Shown: positions 32,469 to 39,098 of the stretch, one piece after another
Position numbering within the stretch: the stretch's first letter is position 1
Layout of the letters: each line of letters begins with the position of its first letter
DNA from: an uncultured Bacteroidia bacterium
Lineage (GTDB): Bacteria > Bacteroidota > Bacteroidia > Bacteroidales > F082
Assembly (NCBI GenBank): GCA_902783365.1
Contig: CACZQL010000044.1
Span: 1-39,098 of the forward strand
DNA: 39,098 bases
Direction: 5' to 3'
Made by a program: the position numbers and the translations under genes
The notes under the pieces: generated by a model
Database searches by the model: none
What the model saw: only the letters and a program-made list of their open reading frames with translations
What the model was told of the DNA's origin: nothing

Positions 32469-33344
32469 TTAGACAACAACGCGAAGTGAGAGGGGGTTGA
32501 CTTTGAGATGAAGGTCTTTGTCCAGGGTGAAGGACTCGCCGTCGATGTTGACCACCGCGGGGCTTTGGCGGATGATGGTGGCCTCCTCGGCTTGGATGAT
32601 ATCGACTTTGGGCGACTTGTCCATGTTTTTGCTGAGGAAATAGCTTCCCACGATGGGCAGTTCGAGGGCGGTGGGTTTGCGCACGATGCAGAGATCCACT
32701 TTGCCATCCCAGAGCGAGGCTTTGGGCGAGATGGGCACGTCGTAGCCCATCTGGTTGGAGTTTGCGAAGGAGATGAAGAAAGCCTTGGTGGAGATGGAGC
32801 GTTCGGGAAGCACAAGGGTGTATTCCTGTTCGCCGAGGGTGAAGAAGTTCTTCACGATGTAGCGGAAATAGATGTCGAAACCGTGGTGCTGGTCCTTGGC
32901 GTAGTCTTCGGTGACTTGGGCGTCGTAGCCGGTGCCGGCGATGCTGATGAAGGGGATTCCGTTGATGGTCACGGTGTCGATGAGGCAGACTGCGTTTCTG
33001 TTGATCAGTTCGAGGGCTTTTACCGGGTCGAGGGGGATGTTGAGGCAGCGCGACAGGCCGTTGCCCGAACCGCAGGGGATGACCGCCAACTCGATGTCGG
33101 TGCCGATGAGCAGGGAACCCACCTCGTTGATGGAGCCGTCGCCCCCCGCCACGGCGATGATGTCGTAATGCTGGTCGATGGCCTCACGGGCCAAAGCTTT
33201 GGAGTGTCCCGCGTATTCCGAGACGGTGATGTCGTAGTCGAACCGTTTATCATTCAGCACCTCTTTGATCTGTCCCGGCAGGTTCCTCCGGTGTAGCTTC
33301 CCAGAGATCGGGTTGATGATAAACCGAATCTTTTTCTTGTTCAT
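32469..33344 (-). CDS. Diacylglycerol/lipid kinase family protein (YegS/DgkB-like)
   Basis: A 291-aa protein with the DAGK catalytic domain: FIINPISGK at 9-16, then IIAVAGGDGSINEVGSLL (GGDG 67-70) and LAVIPCGSGNGLSR. The C-terminal half is the beta-sandwich typical of YegS/DgkB, with FISIAGTGYDAQV. Such enzymes phosphorylate diacylglycerol or related lipids at the membrane. Its start lies 95 bp inside the 3' end of the upstream sulfatase gene in another frame. The NPxSGK motif is coded within that overlap, so the start cannot be moved downstream. Coupling with an LTA-synthase-like enzyme is sensible, since that reaction releases diacylglycerol, which this kinase could recycle. Confidence 0.88.
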   Translation of the reverse strand: MNKKKIRFIINPISGKLHRRNLPGQIKEVLNDKRFDYDITVSEYAGHSKALAREAIDQHYDIIAVAGGDGSINEVGSLLIGTDIELAVIPCGSGNGLSRCLNIPLDPVKALELINRNAVCLIDTVTINGIPFISIAGTGYDAQVTEDYAKDQHHGFDIYFRYIVKNFFTLGEQEYTLVLPERSISTKAFFISFANSNQMGYDVPISPKASLWDGKVDLCIVRKPTALELPIVGSYFLSKNMDKSPKVDIIQAEEATIIRQSPAVVNIDGESFTLDKDLHLKVNPLSLRVVV

Positions 33345-35301
33345 GAAGGGTTGCTTTGTCGATGTATAATTGATTGGATATGAGTCTGTTGTTGTATTCT
33401 TGTATGCGTTCTTTCATCTTTTTCGCCAAGTCGGCGCACTGAATCCGGTCGATGAGGTTATCCTCCAACTGACGGTCTTTCCGGATGTTGAACACCCCGA
33501 TGGTTTGGTCGCCGTCGGACTGGACGAGGTAAAGGCCGTTGCTGTATTGGTAGGTCTGGTTGATGTAGGCGATGCTGTTTTGTTCGGTAAGCGAGTCGAA
33601 CACGTTCCTGCCAAACGAGAACACCGTGTCGTTGAGGTCGAGGGCGGAGAGGATGGAGACGTTCAGGTCGGTCTGCTGGGCGATCTCGGGGCAGCGACGG
33701 GCGGGAATCCTCGAAGGCATGTAGAAGGCGATGGGGATGGAATACATGCCCCAGAGGTTGCTGTACTCCGAGAGGTAATGCTCGGTGTTGGCATGGTCCG
33801 CGGTGATGACGAACAGGGTGCTGTCGTACCAGGGACGTTGCGAGGCTTCCTCGAAAAAGTCGCGCAAGGCGCAGTCGGAATAATAGACGGTCTTTTCGAA
33901 ACCACTCCAGAGATAGGACTCCTTGGGCAACTCGAATCCTTTGGGGAGCGAGTAGGGATGGTGCGACGACAATGTGTAGAGGAGGGAGACGAAAGGCTGG
34001 GTCAACGTGTCCATGTTTTGCAGGCAATACTGCAAGAAAGGCCCGTCGAAGATGCCCCATCGCCCGTCGAAGTCCCCGTCGTTGTCATACTCCTTGCGTC
34101 CAAAATAATGGTCGAAGCCCGTGGTGTTGGCATACACGTCGAAGTTCATGGTGCCGTTGTTGCCACCATGGAACATCGAAGTGCTGTACCCATGGCATTT
34201 CAGATAGGTGCCCAAGCCCTCCACTTTATTATTGAAATAAGGTGAGGAGGTCAGGTCGATGTCCATCAGCGAGGGAATGCCCGACAACAGCGAGGGGAGG
34301 GCCTCGATGGAGCGGCGTCCGTTGGCGCGACCATCGAAGGTCAGACTCTGCGCAAGCAAGGAGTCTAGGAAGGGAGTGATGTGATAGCGCCGGTCGGGGT
34401 TGTAATAGTGAATGACCTCCTGTCCGAAACTCTCCAACACGATAAACACCACGTTGGGACGATACTCCAAGCTGTCGCCCGCGATGAACCGGTTGTGCTC
34501 TGTGGAGAAATGAAGCGGAGAGAACTCCATCTCCTCGGGAGTGTAATAAAACACCTCGTGCACGGCTTGGCCTGTGGAGCTTTTTACAATGGTAAAAGGC
34601 GTGTTTAAAACAAGTGGAACATTCTGTGAGTCAGCATATTTCAATGCGGCCATCATGTTCACCGGCTTGGCTTGCAGACCTCCGCGACAAGCAATGGGGG
34701 TCAAGGCCGCAAACACCAGCAACGACATCCATTGCACAAAGTGCCATTGGTGGGGCAATGGCTCCGCCGGTTGCTTCAAACGGGTTTGCTGGGTCACCAC
34801 CACCAACAGCACGATGAAGAGAATGGTCAAAACAATCATGAACCAGTAGTCGGCGAATACCTGACCGACAATGGGCAGGATGTTCTCGTCGGAGTTGCCG
34901 AAAAACTGGAAGAACTCCGAGGTCATCCGCTTCCCGATAAACCGGAAGTAAATGACATCGATCATGTTGAAGATGATGATGATGGAATTGGCGATGACGA
35001 AATAGAAGTCGATGATTCGTTGTGGTATCTTGTTGAATATCAACTTACTTGGGAGACAGTAATAGAGTATGACCGGGAAGTTGGCGTAGGCGATGACCAC
35101 CAAGTCGAAGCGCATCCCGCACAGGTACAGCCTTGAAGCCTGCCCAAGGTTCAAATGGTGAAAAAAATCCAGATTGAACAGATAGATTAACCATCGGCTG
35201 ATGGAGAACAGGACAAGCGCCACTACCAGCTTGGTGACCAGCTTGAAGATAGGCATCTCCCACAATTGCTTCCTGTTCTGTTTTCTTGTACGATAATTCA
35301 T
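33250..35301 (-). CDS. LTA synthase-family membrane sulfatase (phosphoglycerol/phosphoethanolamine transferase-like)
   Basis: A 683-aa protein with about five N-terminal TM helices (roughly 17-230) and a C-terminal periplasmic alkaline-phosphatase-fold domain. Metal and catalytic motifs are VVFIVLESFGQE, then ANGRRSIEALPSLLSGIP (Ser at the nucleophile position, where LtaS has Thr), TLSSHHPYSLP and FVITADHANTEHY. Family members transfer phosphoglycerol or phosphoethanolamine from phospholipids to envelope glycans. ATG 35301 was chosen because the promoter lies at 35369-35339; the open frame continues beyond it. The last ~30 residues are coded inside the lipid-kinase gene and are polar, probably tail. 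It heads the operon sulfatase-kinase-channel-hydrolase. Confidence 0.85.
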   Translation of the reverse strand: MNYRTRKQNRKQLWEMPIFKLVTKLVVALVLFSISRWLIYLFNLDFFHHLNLGQASRLYLCGMRFDLVVIAYANFPVILYYCLPSKLIFNKIPQRIIDFYFVIANSIIIIFNMIDVIYFRFIGKRMTSEFFQFFGNSDENILPIVGQVFADYWFMIVLTILFIVLLVVVTQQTRLKQPAEPLPHQWHFVQWMSLLVFAALTPIACRGGLQAKPVNMMAALKYADSQNVPLVLNTPFTIVKSSTGQAVHEVFYYTPEEMEFSPLHFSTEHNRFIAGDSLEYRPNVVFIVLESFGQEVIHYYNPDRRYHITPFLDSLLAQSLTFDGRANGRRSIEALPSLLSGIPSLMDIDLTSSPYFNNKVEGLGTYLKCHGYSTSMFHGGNNGTMNFDVYANTTGFDHYFGRKEYDNDGDFDGRWGIFDGPFLQYCLQNMDTLTQPFVSLLYTLSSHHPYSLPKGFELPKESYLWSGFEKTVYYSDCALRDFFEEASQRPWYDSTLFVITADHANTEHYLSEYSNLWGMYSIPIAFYMPSRIPARRCPEIAQQTDLNVSILSALDLNDTVFSFGRNVFDSLTEQNSIAYINQTYQYSNGLYLVQSDGDQTIGVFNIRKDRQLEDNLIDRIQCADLAKKMKERIQEYNNRLISNQLYIDKATLHEQEKDSVYHQPDLWEATPEEPAGTDQRGAE

Positions 35302-35321
35302 CCTTCCAAAGTAAAAAAGGG

Positions 35322-35337
35322 GTCTTGTCCCCAAGAC
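35322..35337 (-). promoter_or_regulatory. Leader hairpin followed by a U run before the LTA synthase-like gene
   Basis: On the minus strand GTCTTG-ggga-CAAGAC (35337-35322) is a perfect 6-bp stem with a 4-base loop, followed by CCCTTTTTT (to 35313). It begins at or within a few bases of the predicted start site and ends about 20 bp before the ATG. It may be a 5'-end stabilising hairpin or an attenuator. Confidence 0.45.
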
Positions 35338-35338
35338 T

Positions 35339-35369
35339 GCAAAAATAAAGAAATATTTATTTGGGACAA
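35339..35369 (-). promoter_or_regulatory. Promoter of the LTA synthase-like operon, TTG-N19-TATTTTTGC
   Basis: On the minus strand TTG (35369-35367), exactly 19 bp, then TATTTTTGC (35347-35339). The divergent M23 gene has its own -7 box TATATTTGC at 35391-35399. Confidence 0.8.
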
Positions 35370-35416
35370 CCGAAATCCGATTATTAGTGGTATATTTGCC
35401 CCCTAAAATATATTTT

Positions 35417-37126
35417 ATGAAAAGAATCTCATTGGCATTGCTGCTTGTTTGCATGGTATCCGGGCTGAAGGCCCAGGAAAGCTTTCCTCAGTATCCCGCT
35501 CCGTTTGATTTCCCTATTTATTTGAGCGCCACCTTCGGGGAACTCCGCTCCAACAGTTTCCACGCGGGGGTTGACATCAAGACCCAGGGGGTGGAGGGGA
35601 AGAAGGTGAAGGCGGTGGCCGACGGCTATGTGAGCCGCATCGCCGTCTCCCCATTCGGCTACGGCAACGTGGTTTATATCACCCACAACGATGGCTACAC
35701 CTCGGTGTATGCCCACCTCCAGAGCTTCAATAAGGCCATCACCAAATATGTGAAAGACTATCAATACCGGAACAAGTCCTTCAAAGTCAACATCTTCCTA
35801 TCAAAGGATACTTTCCCCATCAAAGCCGGCGACTTCATTGGCCTCTCGGGAAACTCCGGCTCTTCCTTCGGACCGCACCTGCATTATGAGTTGCGACACA
35901 CCGCCTCAGAGAAGCCGGTCAACCCCCTGTATTTCGGACTTCCCGTGGCCGACAACGTGAAACCCAACATCAAAGGCGTGGCGGTTTATCCCGTGTCGGA
36001 AGAGGCTACCGTGGAGGGCAAGGACCAACCTCTGTATCTTGGAGTGCAAGGTTCAGGCTCAGGTTATGTGTTGAAAGACAAAGAGTTTGTCCATGCCAAT
36101 GGCAGCATCGCGTTCGGAATCAACACCGACGACCAAGTGGGCACTTCCCCCAATAAAAACGGCCCTTATATCTACGAGCTTTATCTTGACGATGTGCTGA
36201 GTTTCAGGTTCGTGTGCGACAGTTTCTCTTACAGCGAGCCTAAATACATCAACAGCTTGATCGACTACAAGCGCCTCAAGGAAAAGAGCAACCGCTATGT
36301 CAGGACAGAGGTGGACCCCTACAACAAACTCTCTATGTATGAACTGAAAAAAGGAGTGGTGGAAGTAGGAGAAGGTGACACCCTCACAGCGAAGTTTAAA
36401 ATCAGTGACTACGCTGGGAATTCTTCAACGGCGCTCATCCGGGTGGTCGGCACCGCTCCCGTGATGGTCGAGAAGGAACCGCTCTCAAGAAGCATGTATT
36501 TTGTGAAGGCCGATGGCAGCCTCAACAACGACATCCGGATCGATAACTTCCAGGTGGTGATGGAGAAGAACACCTTGTTCCGCGACACTTGGATGCGCAC
36601 CGGTGCCACCGACCCCGAGGGATGCTGCTCGCGCTGCTACCGTTTTGGCGACTTCACCCAGGCGGTGTTCAAGACCGTGAAGGTGCGCATCAAGCCCGAC
36701 GAGAAATGGGCCAACAACAAGAAACTCTACATCGCCTATTTCGAGAGCGACGGAAAGGTGTCTTCCTTAGGAGGCAAGATGGCTTCCGACGGCTATGTGG
36801 AGACCGATACCCGCTCGTTGGGTCAATATGCCTTGAAGGTGGATTCCATTGCGCCAACCATCAAGTCGCTGAATTTCAAGGAAAACGACACCATTACTTC
36901 GGGGATGACCTTGCGTTGCAAAATCGCTGACGACATGACGGGCATCGAGAGTTATAACATGTATGCCAACGACGCTTGGCTCCTCGGCCAGTACGACGCC
37001 AAGAGCAACCTGCTCTATTATGAGACCGACTCCCATCTCAAAGTCGGCAACAACACCATCAAGATTGTAGTGAAGGACGCGGTGGGCAACACCACCACCA
37101 AGAAGGTGAAGGTCTATCGAAAGTGA
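35417..37126 (+). CDS. M23 family metallopeptidase (LytM-type) with C-terminal extension
   Basis: A 569-aa secreted protein. The signal peptide (1-20) ends LKAQ. The M23 domain (about 30-175) has the zinc ligands H49 and D53 in FHAGVDIKTQG, with H154 and H156 in GPHLHYELR; H100 is in SVYAHL. All are intact, so it should be an active peptidoglycan endopeptidase or a cross-link hydrolase in the periplasm. An insertion (about 105-135, containing NKAITKYVKDYQYRNKSF) separates the motifs. The ~390 residues after it form Ig-like beta domains (for example VKVRIKPDEKWANNKKLYIA and a final NNTIKIVVKDAVGNTTTKKV). ATG 35417 was chosen 18 bp after the -7 box; the frame opens 10 codons earlier. Confidence 0.88.
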   Translation: MKRISLALLLVCMVSGLKAQESFPQYPAPFDFPIYLSATFGELRSNSFHAGVDIKTQGVEGKKVKAVADGYVSRIAVSPFGYGNVVYITHNDGYTSVYAHLQSFNKAITKYVKDYQYRNKSFKVNIFLSKDTFPIKAGDFIGLSGNSGSSFGPHLHYELRHTASEKPVNPLYFGLPVADNVKPNIKGVAVYPVSEEATVEGKDQPLYLGVQGSGSGYVLKDKEFVHANGSIAFGINTDDQVGTSPNKNGPYIYELYLDDVLSFRFVCDSFSYSEPKYINSLIDYKRLKEKSNRYVRTEVDPYNKLSMYELKKGVVEVGEGDTLTAKFKISDYAGNSSTALIRVVGTAPVMVEKEPLSRSMYFVKADGSLNNDIRIDNFQVVMEKNTLFRDTWMRTGATDPEGCCSRCYRFGDFTQAVFKTVKVRIKPDEKWANNKKLYIAYFESDGKVSSLGGKMASDGYVETDTRSLGQYALKVDSIAPTIKSLNFKENDTITSGMTLRCKIADDMTGIESYNMYANDAWLLGQYDAKSNLLYYETDSHLKVGNNTIKIVVKDAVGNTTTKKVKVYRK

Positions 37127-37157
37127 TTGTTCAGGCGGTTATTTGATTGGAAAAGTT

Positions 37158-37192
37158 CCGCCAAACTTGCTTTTTTTTGCAAACTTTGGCGG
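37158..37192. terminator. Bidirectional terminator-like hairpin
   Basis: CCGCCAAACTTGC (37158-37170), eight T, then GCAAACTTTGGCGG (37179-37192). The outer 8 bp (CCGCCAAA/TTTGGCGG) and the inner TTGC/GCAA pair, with a small mismatch between. It lies between the M23 gene and the convergent AbiE toxin gene and could serve both. Confidence 0.5.
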
Positions 37193-37232
37193 ATAACTTA
37201 TTTAAGAGTCATATTCATCCAAGATAATACAG

Positions 37233-38315
37233 CTATCCTAATAACTGACTGGTCTTAGCCCAGTAGAAGTAAGCTTCTGGAGACTGTCTCTTTAGTCTGT
37301 TCAATTTGTTTGATAATGATGGATGTATATCAAGTGCGGCTATTGACAACGGATTGCCATTGTATCTTTCAATTTCCGTTTGTCCTTTTTCAAGTAGTGT
37401 TGCTAAATAAGCTGCGCGTGAAGCATCAATGATGGCATTCTCTATTAAGTAACCACTCCTGAACATGAATGACTTGATACGGCTAATGCCTCGCTGAAGC
37501 AGCGCATAATCCCCATTTCCTTCGGCCCCACGAGTAGCAAGGCATAGAGAAGTCTGACGAATATCCTCAAAGATGAGTTTTGGATTATTTGCCAGTCCTC
37601 GATATGACAATTCAACCTCAGCAATACGTGCAAATGACTTGGATGTGATATTGAGATTGTCCACCTCGTCGAAAAGACGTGCAATGTCATAAAGCTGTTT
37701 TATGATTTCCATGCTACAATCACGTTCTTTGCCATCCTGACTTTTCTTATAATAAGGAATACCTGTGGTGTTGGGCGCATAAGCAGTAAGCTTGTCACCA
37801 AGGATGTCGCCTATTGACGGAGCTTTCACTACATTAGGTGTTCCCTCTATTTTCAAGAATGGCCCATCAATTGGTAATTCCAACACTTTTTCATAGTGGC
37901 AGTCCTCGTTAAGGACATCAAGCAATACGCTTTCCAACCTGTTACTGTCATCCAGGAATGCAACTTGCTAAAAGAATTTGGCATGAGACTTTGGTATATC
38001 AGTACCACGCTGAATGCGTTCTACTGCTTTGTAATCAATGAAACCGAAATCCTTGTAAGACTTCAGATACTGCTCAATGTTGGTGCCTGGAGGACATATA
38101 ATGTCGATGTCAATTGATAATCTGTGGCGACCATTCTTCAGGAGGAGCATCAAGCAGGAACCACCCTTGAAATGGAATGGACATCCTGATTGCGCTAGCA
38201 TATCCAAAAGTGAGAAAGCACGGATGACTTTCTCTATGATATTCTTATCTTTATATTGGAGTTCTTTTGATTTTTGGTCAATCCAACCCGTTGTAAAACA
38301 TTCTTTGCTTATCAT
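37233..38315 (-). pseudogene. AbiEii-type nucleotidyltransferase toxin, interrupted by one in-frame TAG
   Basis: Together the reading frame covers 360 codons plus stop, the length of AbiEii/AbiGii toxins (nucleotidyltransferases). The first part (115 codons, 38315-37971) has the nucleotidyltransferase motifs KGGSCLMLL (GGS 51-53) and RHRLSIDIDI (R65, S67, D69, D71). The second (37937-37233) carries ILGDKLTAYA and the C-terminal helical region. They lie in the same frame with a single TAG at 37970-37968 between AKFF and QVAFLDDSN, so one base change (for instance TAT or TAC to TAG) explains the break. It is AT-rich unlike most of the window. It starts within the AbiEi stop (1-bp overlap). Without suppression only the N-terminal fragment would be made. 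Confidence 0.85.
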
Positions 38316-39013
38316 TATGTTTGATTGATGAGTTCTTGTATTTCTTTATTAATGCTTCTGCGTTTTGCATAGCGCATAAGTCTCTGGGTGTTTATTGTGT
38401 ATTGATCGAATGCAAGTTGAAACATGTTCAAGGACTCGGATCCGCGCAAATAGTCAAAATCTGCATCTTTTTGGGTGTCAACTAACAACTTTTCCAAGGA
38501 GGGAACCATTATACCGTCAACTTCCATGAGCGGACTCTCAGTGACCAGTGTTTTCACAATGATACACTCTTCCCTAAGGTCTATGTAATCGTACAAAAAG
38601 GTAGCAGTGGGCTGTCGATATACATTCTTATAGAGTTCCTTCAGATGTATGAACACCGATTCAACAGCATCGCGGTTTGTTTCAACATAAATAGCATGAT
38701 TGATAGATAGATGATGTTGAATTGGGGATAGTATGCTCCCGTCATAGACGCAGAAATCTGTAAAAGGAAGTACTGTTTTCATCTTCAAATAGATTTTCTT
38801 AGCTGACTTTGACGGTTTGTAAGCGAATGTTTGCCTTTGGGCAATAGCATAAATACCCCGGCCGACTCGTACCAGTTCATTGTCTTTAGCTAACGCGCTA
38901 AGGTACTGTCGGGCAGTTACAGGTTTCATGCCGCAAGCAGTTGCCAAGATGTTGGCATTAACCCTGTGGTTTGTGTGGGCAATCTCCAGTATTCGTTTCT
39001 TACATGCGTTCAT
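38315..39013 (-). CDS. AbiEi-type antitoxin / transcriptional regulator
   Basis: A 232-aa protein. The N-terminal winged helix (1-55) reads KKRILEIAHTNHRVNANILA, then KPVTARQYLSALAKDNELVR and GRGIYAI, typical of AbiEi antitoxins of type IV toxin-antitoxin systems. The remainder is the C-terminal AbiEi-like domain with KTVLPFTDFCVYDGSILSP, a later VESVFIHLKELYKNVYRQP, and EVDGIMVPSLEKLLVDTQKD. It counteracts the toxin and, in known systems, represses its own promoter by binding inverted repeats. The ATG at 39013 was chosen, 19 bp after the -7 box; the frame opens 14 codons earlier across that box. A perfect inverted repeat lies directly upstream. It precedes the broken AbiEii gene with a 1-bp overlap (TAATG). 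Confidence 0.85.
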   Translation of the reverse strand: MNACKKRILEIAHTNHRVNANILATACGMKPVTARQYLSALAKDNELVRVGRGIYAIAQRQTFAYKPSKSAKKIYLKMKTVLPFTDFCVYDGSILSPIQHHLSINHAIYVETNRDAVESVFIHLKELYKNVYRQPTATFLYDYIDLREECIIVKTLVTESPLMEVDGIMVPSLEKLLVDTQKDADFDYLRGSESLNMFQLAFDQYTINTQRLMRYAKRRSINKEIQELINQT

Positions 39014-39031
39014 TTTCACTTGATTTCGGGT

Positions 39032-39083
39032 GCAAAGATAATATAAATTCGGCAATAAACCATTTTTATTGCCGAATTTATAT
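39032..39083 (-). promoter_or_regulatory. AbiE promoter with a perfect 19-bp inverted-repeat operator
   Basis: TATCTTTGC (39040-39032, minus strand) is the -7 box. Directly next to it, ATATAAATTCGGCAATAAA (39041-39059) and its exact reverse complement (39065-39083) flank a 5-bp spacer. The repeat covers the -33 region, so a bound AbiEi dimer would block RNA polymerase. No TTG is present at the expected spacing. Confidence 0.75.
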
Positions 39084-39098
39084 AAAATTGTTTTTGTA

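Noticed and set aside
35302-35454. 51-residue N-terminal extension of the LTA synthase-like protein
   Set aside because: It would cover the exact promoter at 35369-35339 and the divergent promoter of the M23 gene.
37968-37970. TAG read as an amino acid (recoding)
   Set aside because: TAG ends other genes in the window (for example at 16028-16030 and 25079-25081), and there is no sign of a recoding element near it, so a nonsense mutation is simpler.

Overview
The window looks like a chromosomal segment of a Bacteroidota bacterium, most likely order Bacteroidales. The basis is: promoters of the Bacteroidota type (TTG, 19 bp, TAnnTTTGC) before many genes, several with exact 19-bp spacing; a secreted protein with a type IX secretion (T9SS) C-terminal sorting domain; a PurF-like paralogue and a DUF4831-type protein typical of the phylum; and LPS genes (kdsA, gmhA, a gmhB-like gene). 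Genes are GC-richer than the AT-rich gaps. No sequence search was possible, so all family names come from motif recognition and memory.

Layout. 1-180: probable leader and promoter of an rRNA operon reading leftwards off the window. 0.26-2.0 kb: an AlbA_2-domain protein and an XRE regulator around an AT-rich gap. 2.1-4.6 kb: operon of a DHH phosphoesterase (NrnA-like) and two FKBP-type prolyl isomerase lipoproteins. 4.6-9.6 kb (minus): polysaccharide block with a Wzx-like flippase, two tandem Wzz-like proteins and a Wzy/ligase-like protein. 9.7-13.6 kb: clpS, a RelA/SpoT homologue with a degenerate hydrolase and no ACT domain, and a CotH-kinase-like T9SS cargo protein. 13.6-16.0 kb: a Nudix/winged-helix regulator, a VWA protein fused to a macro-like domain, and a divergent small protein of unknown function. 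16.0-21.7 kb: a Gate-domain membrane protein with a porin, an internally duplicated lipoprotein, and an ArsB/NhaD-type transporter. 21.7-25.1 kb: a threonylcarbamoyl-AMP synthase, tRNA-Lys(TTT), a PurF-like protein without the N-terminal cysteine, the SRP RNA and a GT2 glycosyltransferase. 25.1-25.3 kb: an AGTT-word repeat array between convergent genes. 25.3-30.3 kb: an acidic protein, gmhA, a gmhB-like phosphatase, a sodium:solute symporter, a DUF4831 protein and kdsA. 30.3-35.3 kb (minus): an LTA-synthase-like sulfatase, a lipid kinase, an MscS channel and an alpha/beta hydrolase in a tightly packed run. 35.4-37.1 kb: an M23 peptidase. 37.2-39.1 kb: an AT-rich AbiE-type toxin-antitoxin pair whose toxin gene carries an in-frame amber stop.

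How the genes fit together. Most of the window is housekeeping plus cell-envelope work: heptose and Kdo synthesis, polysaccharide export and chain-length control, lipid and phosphoglycerol-type chemistry, wall hydrolysis and osmotic release. Two parts stand out as accessory. The first is the Nudix-regulator locus, where near-palindromes overlap both divergent promoters and the likely co-transcribed partner is a VWA/macro-like fusion; this suggests control by a nucleotide or ADP-ribose-like ligand. The second is the AbiE module at the right edge, with a perfect 19-bp inverted repeat next to its promoter.
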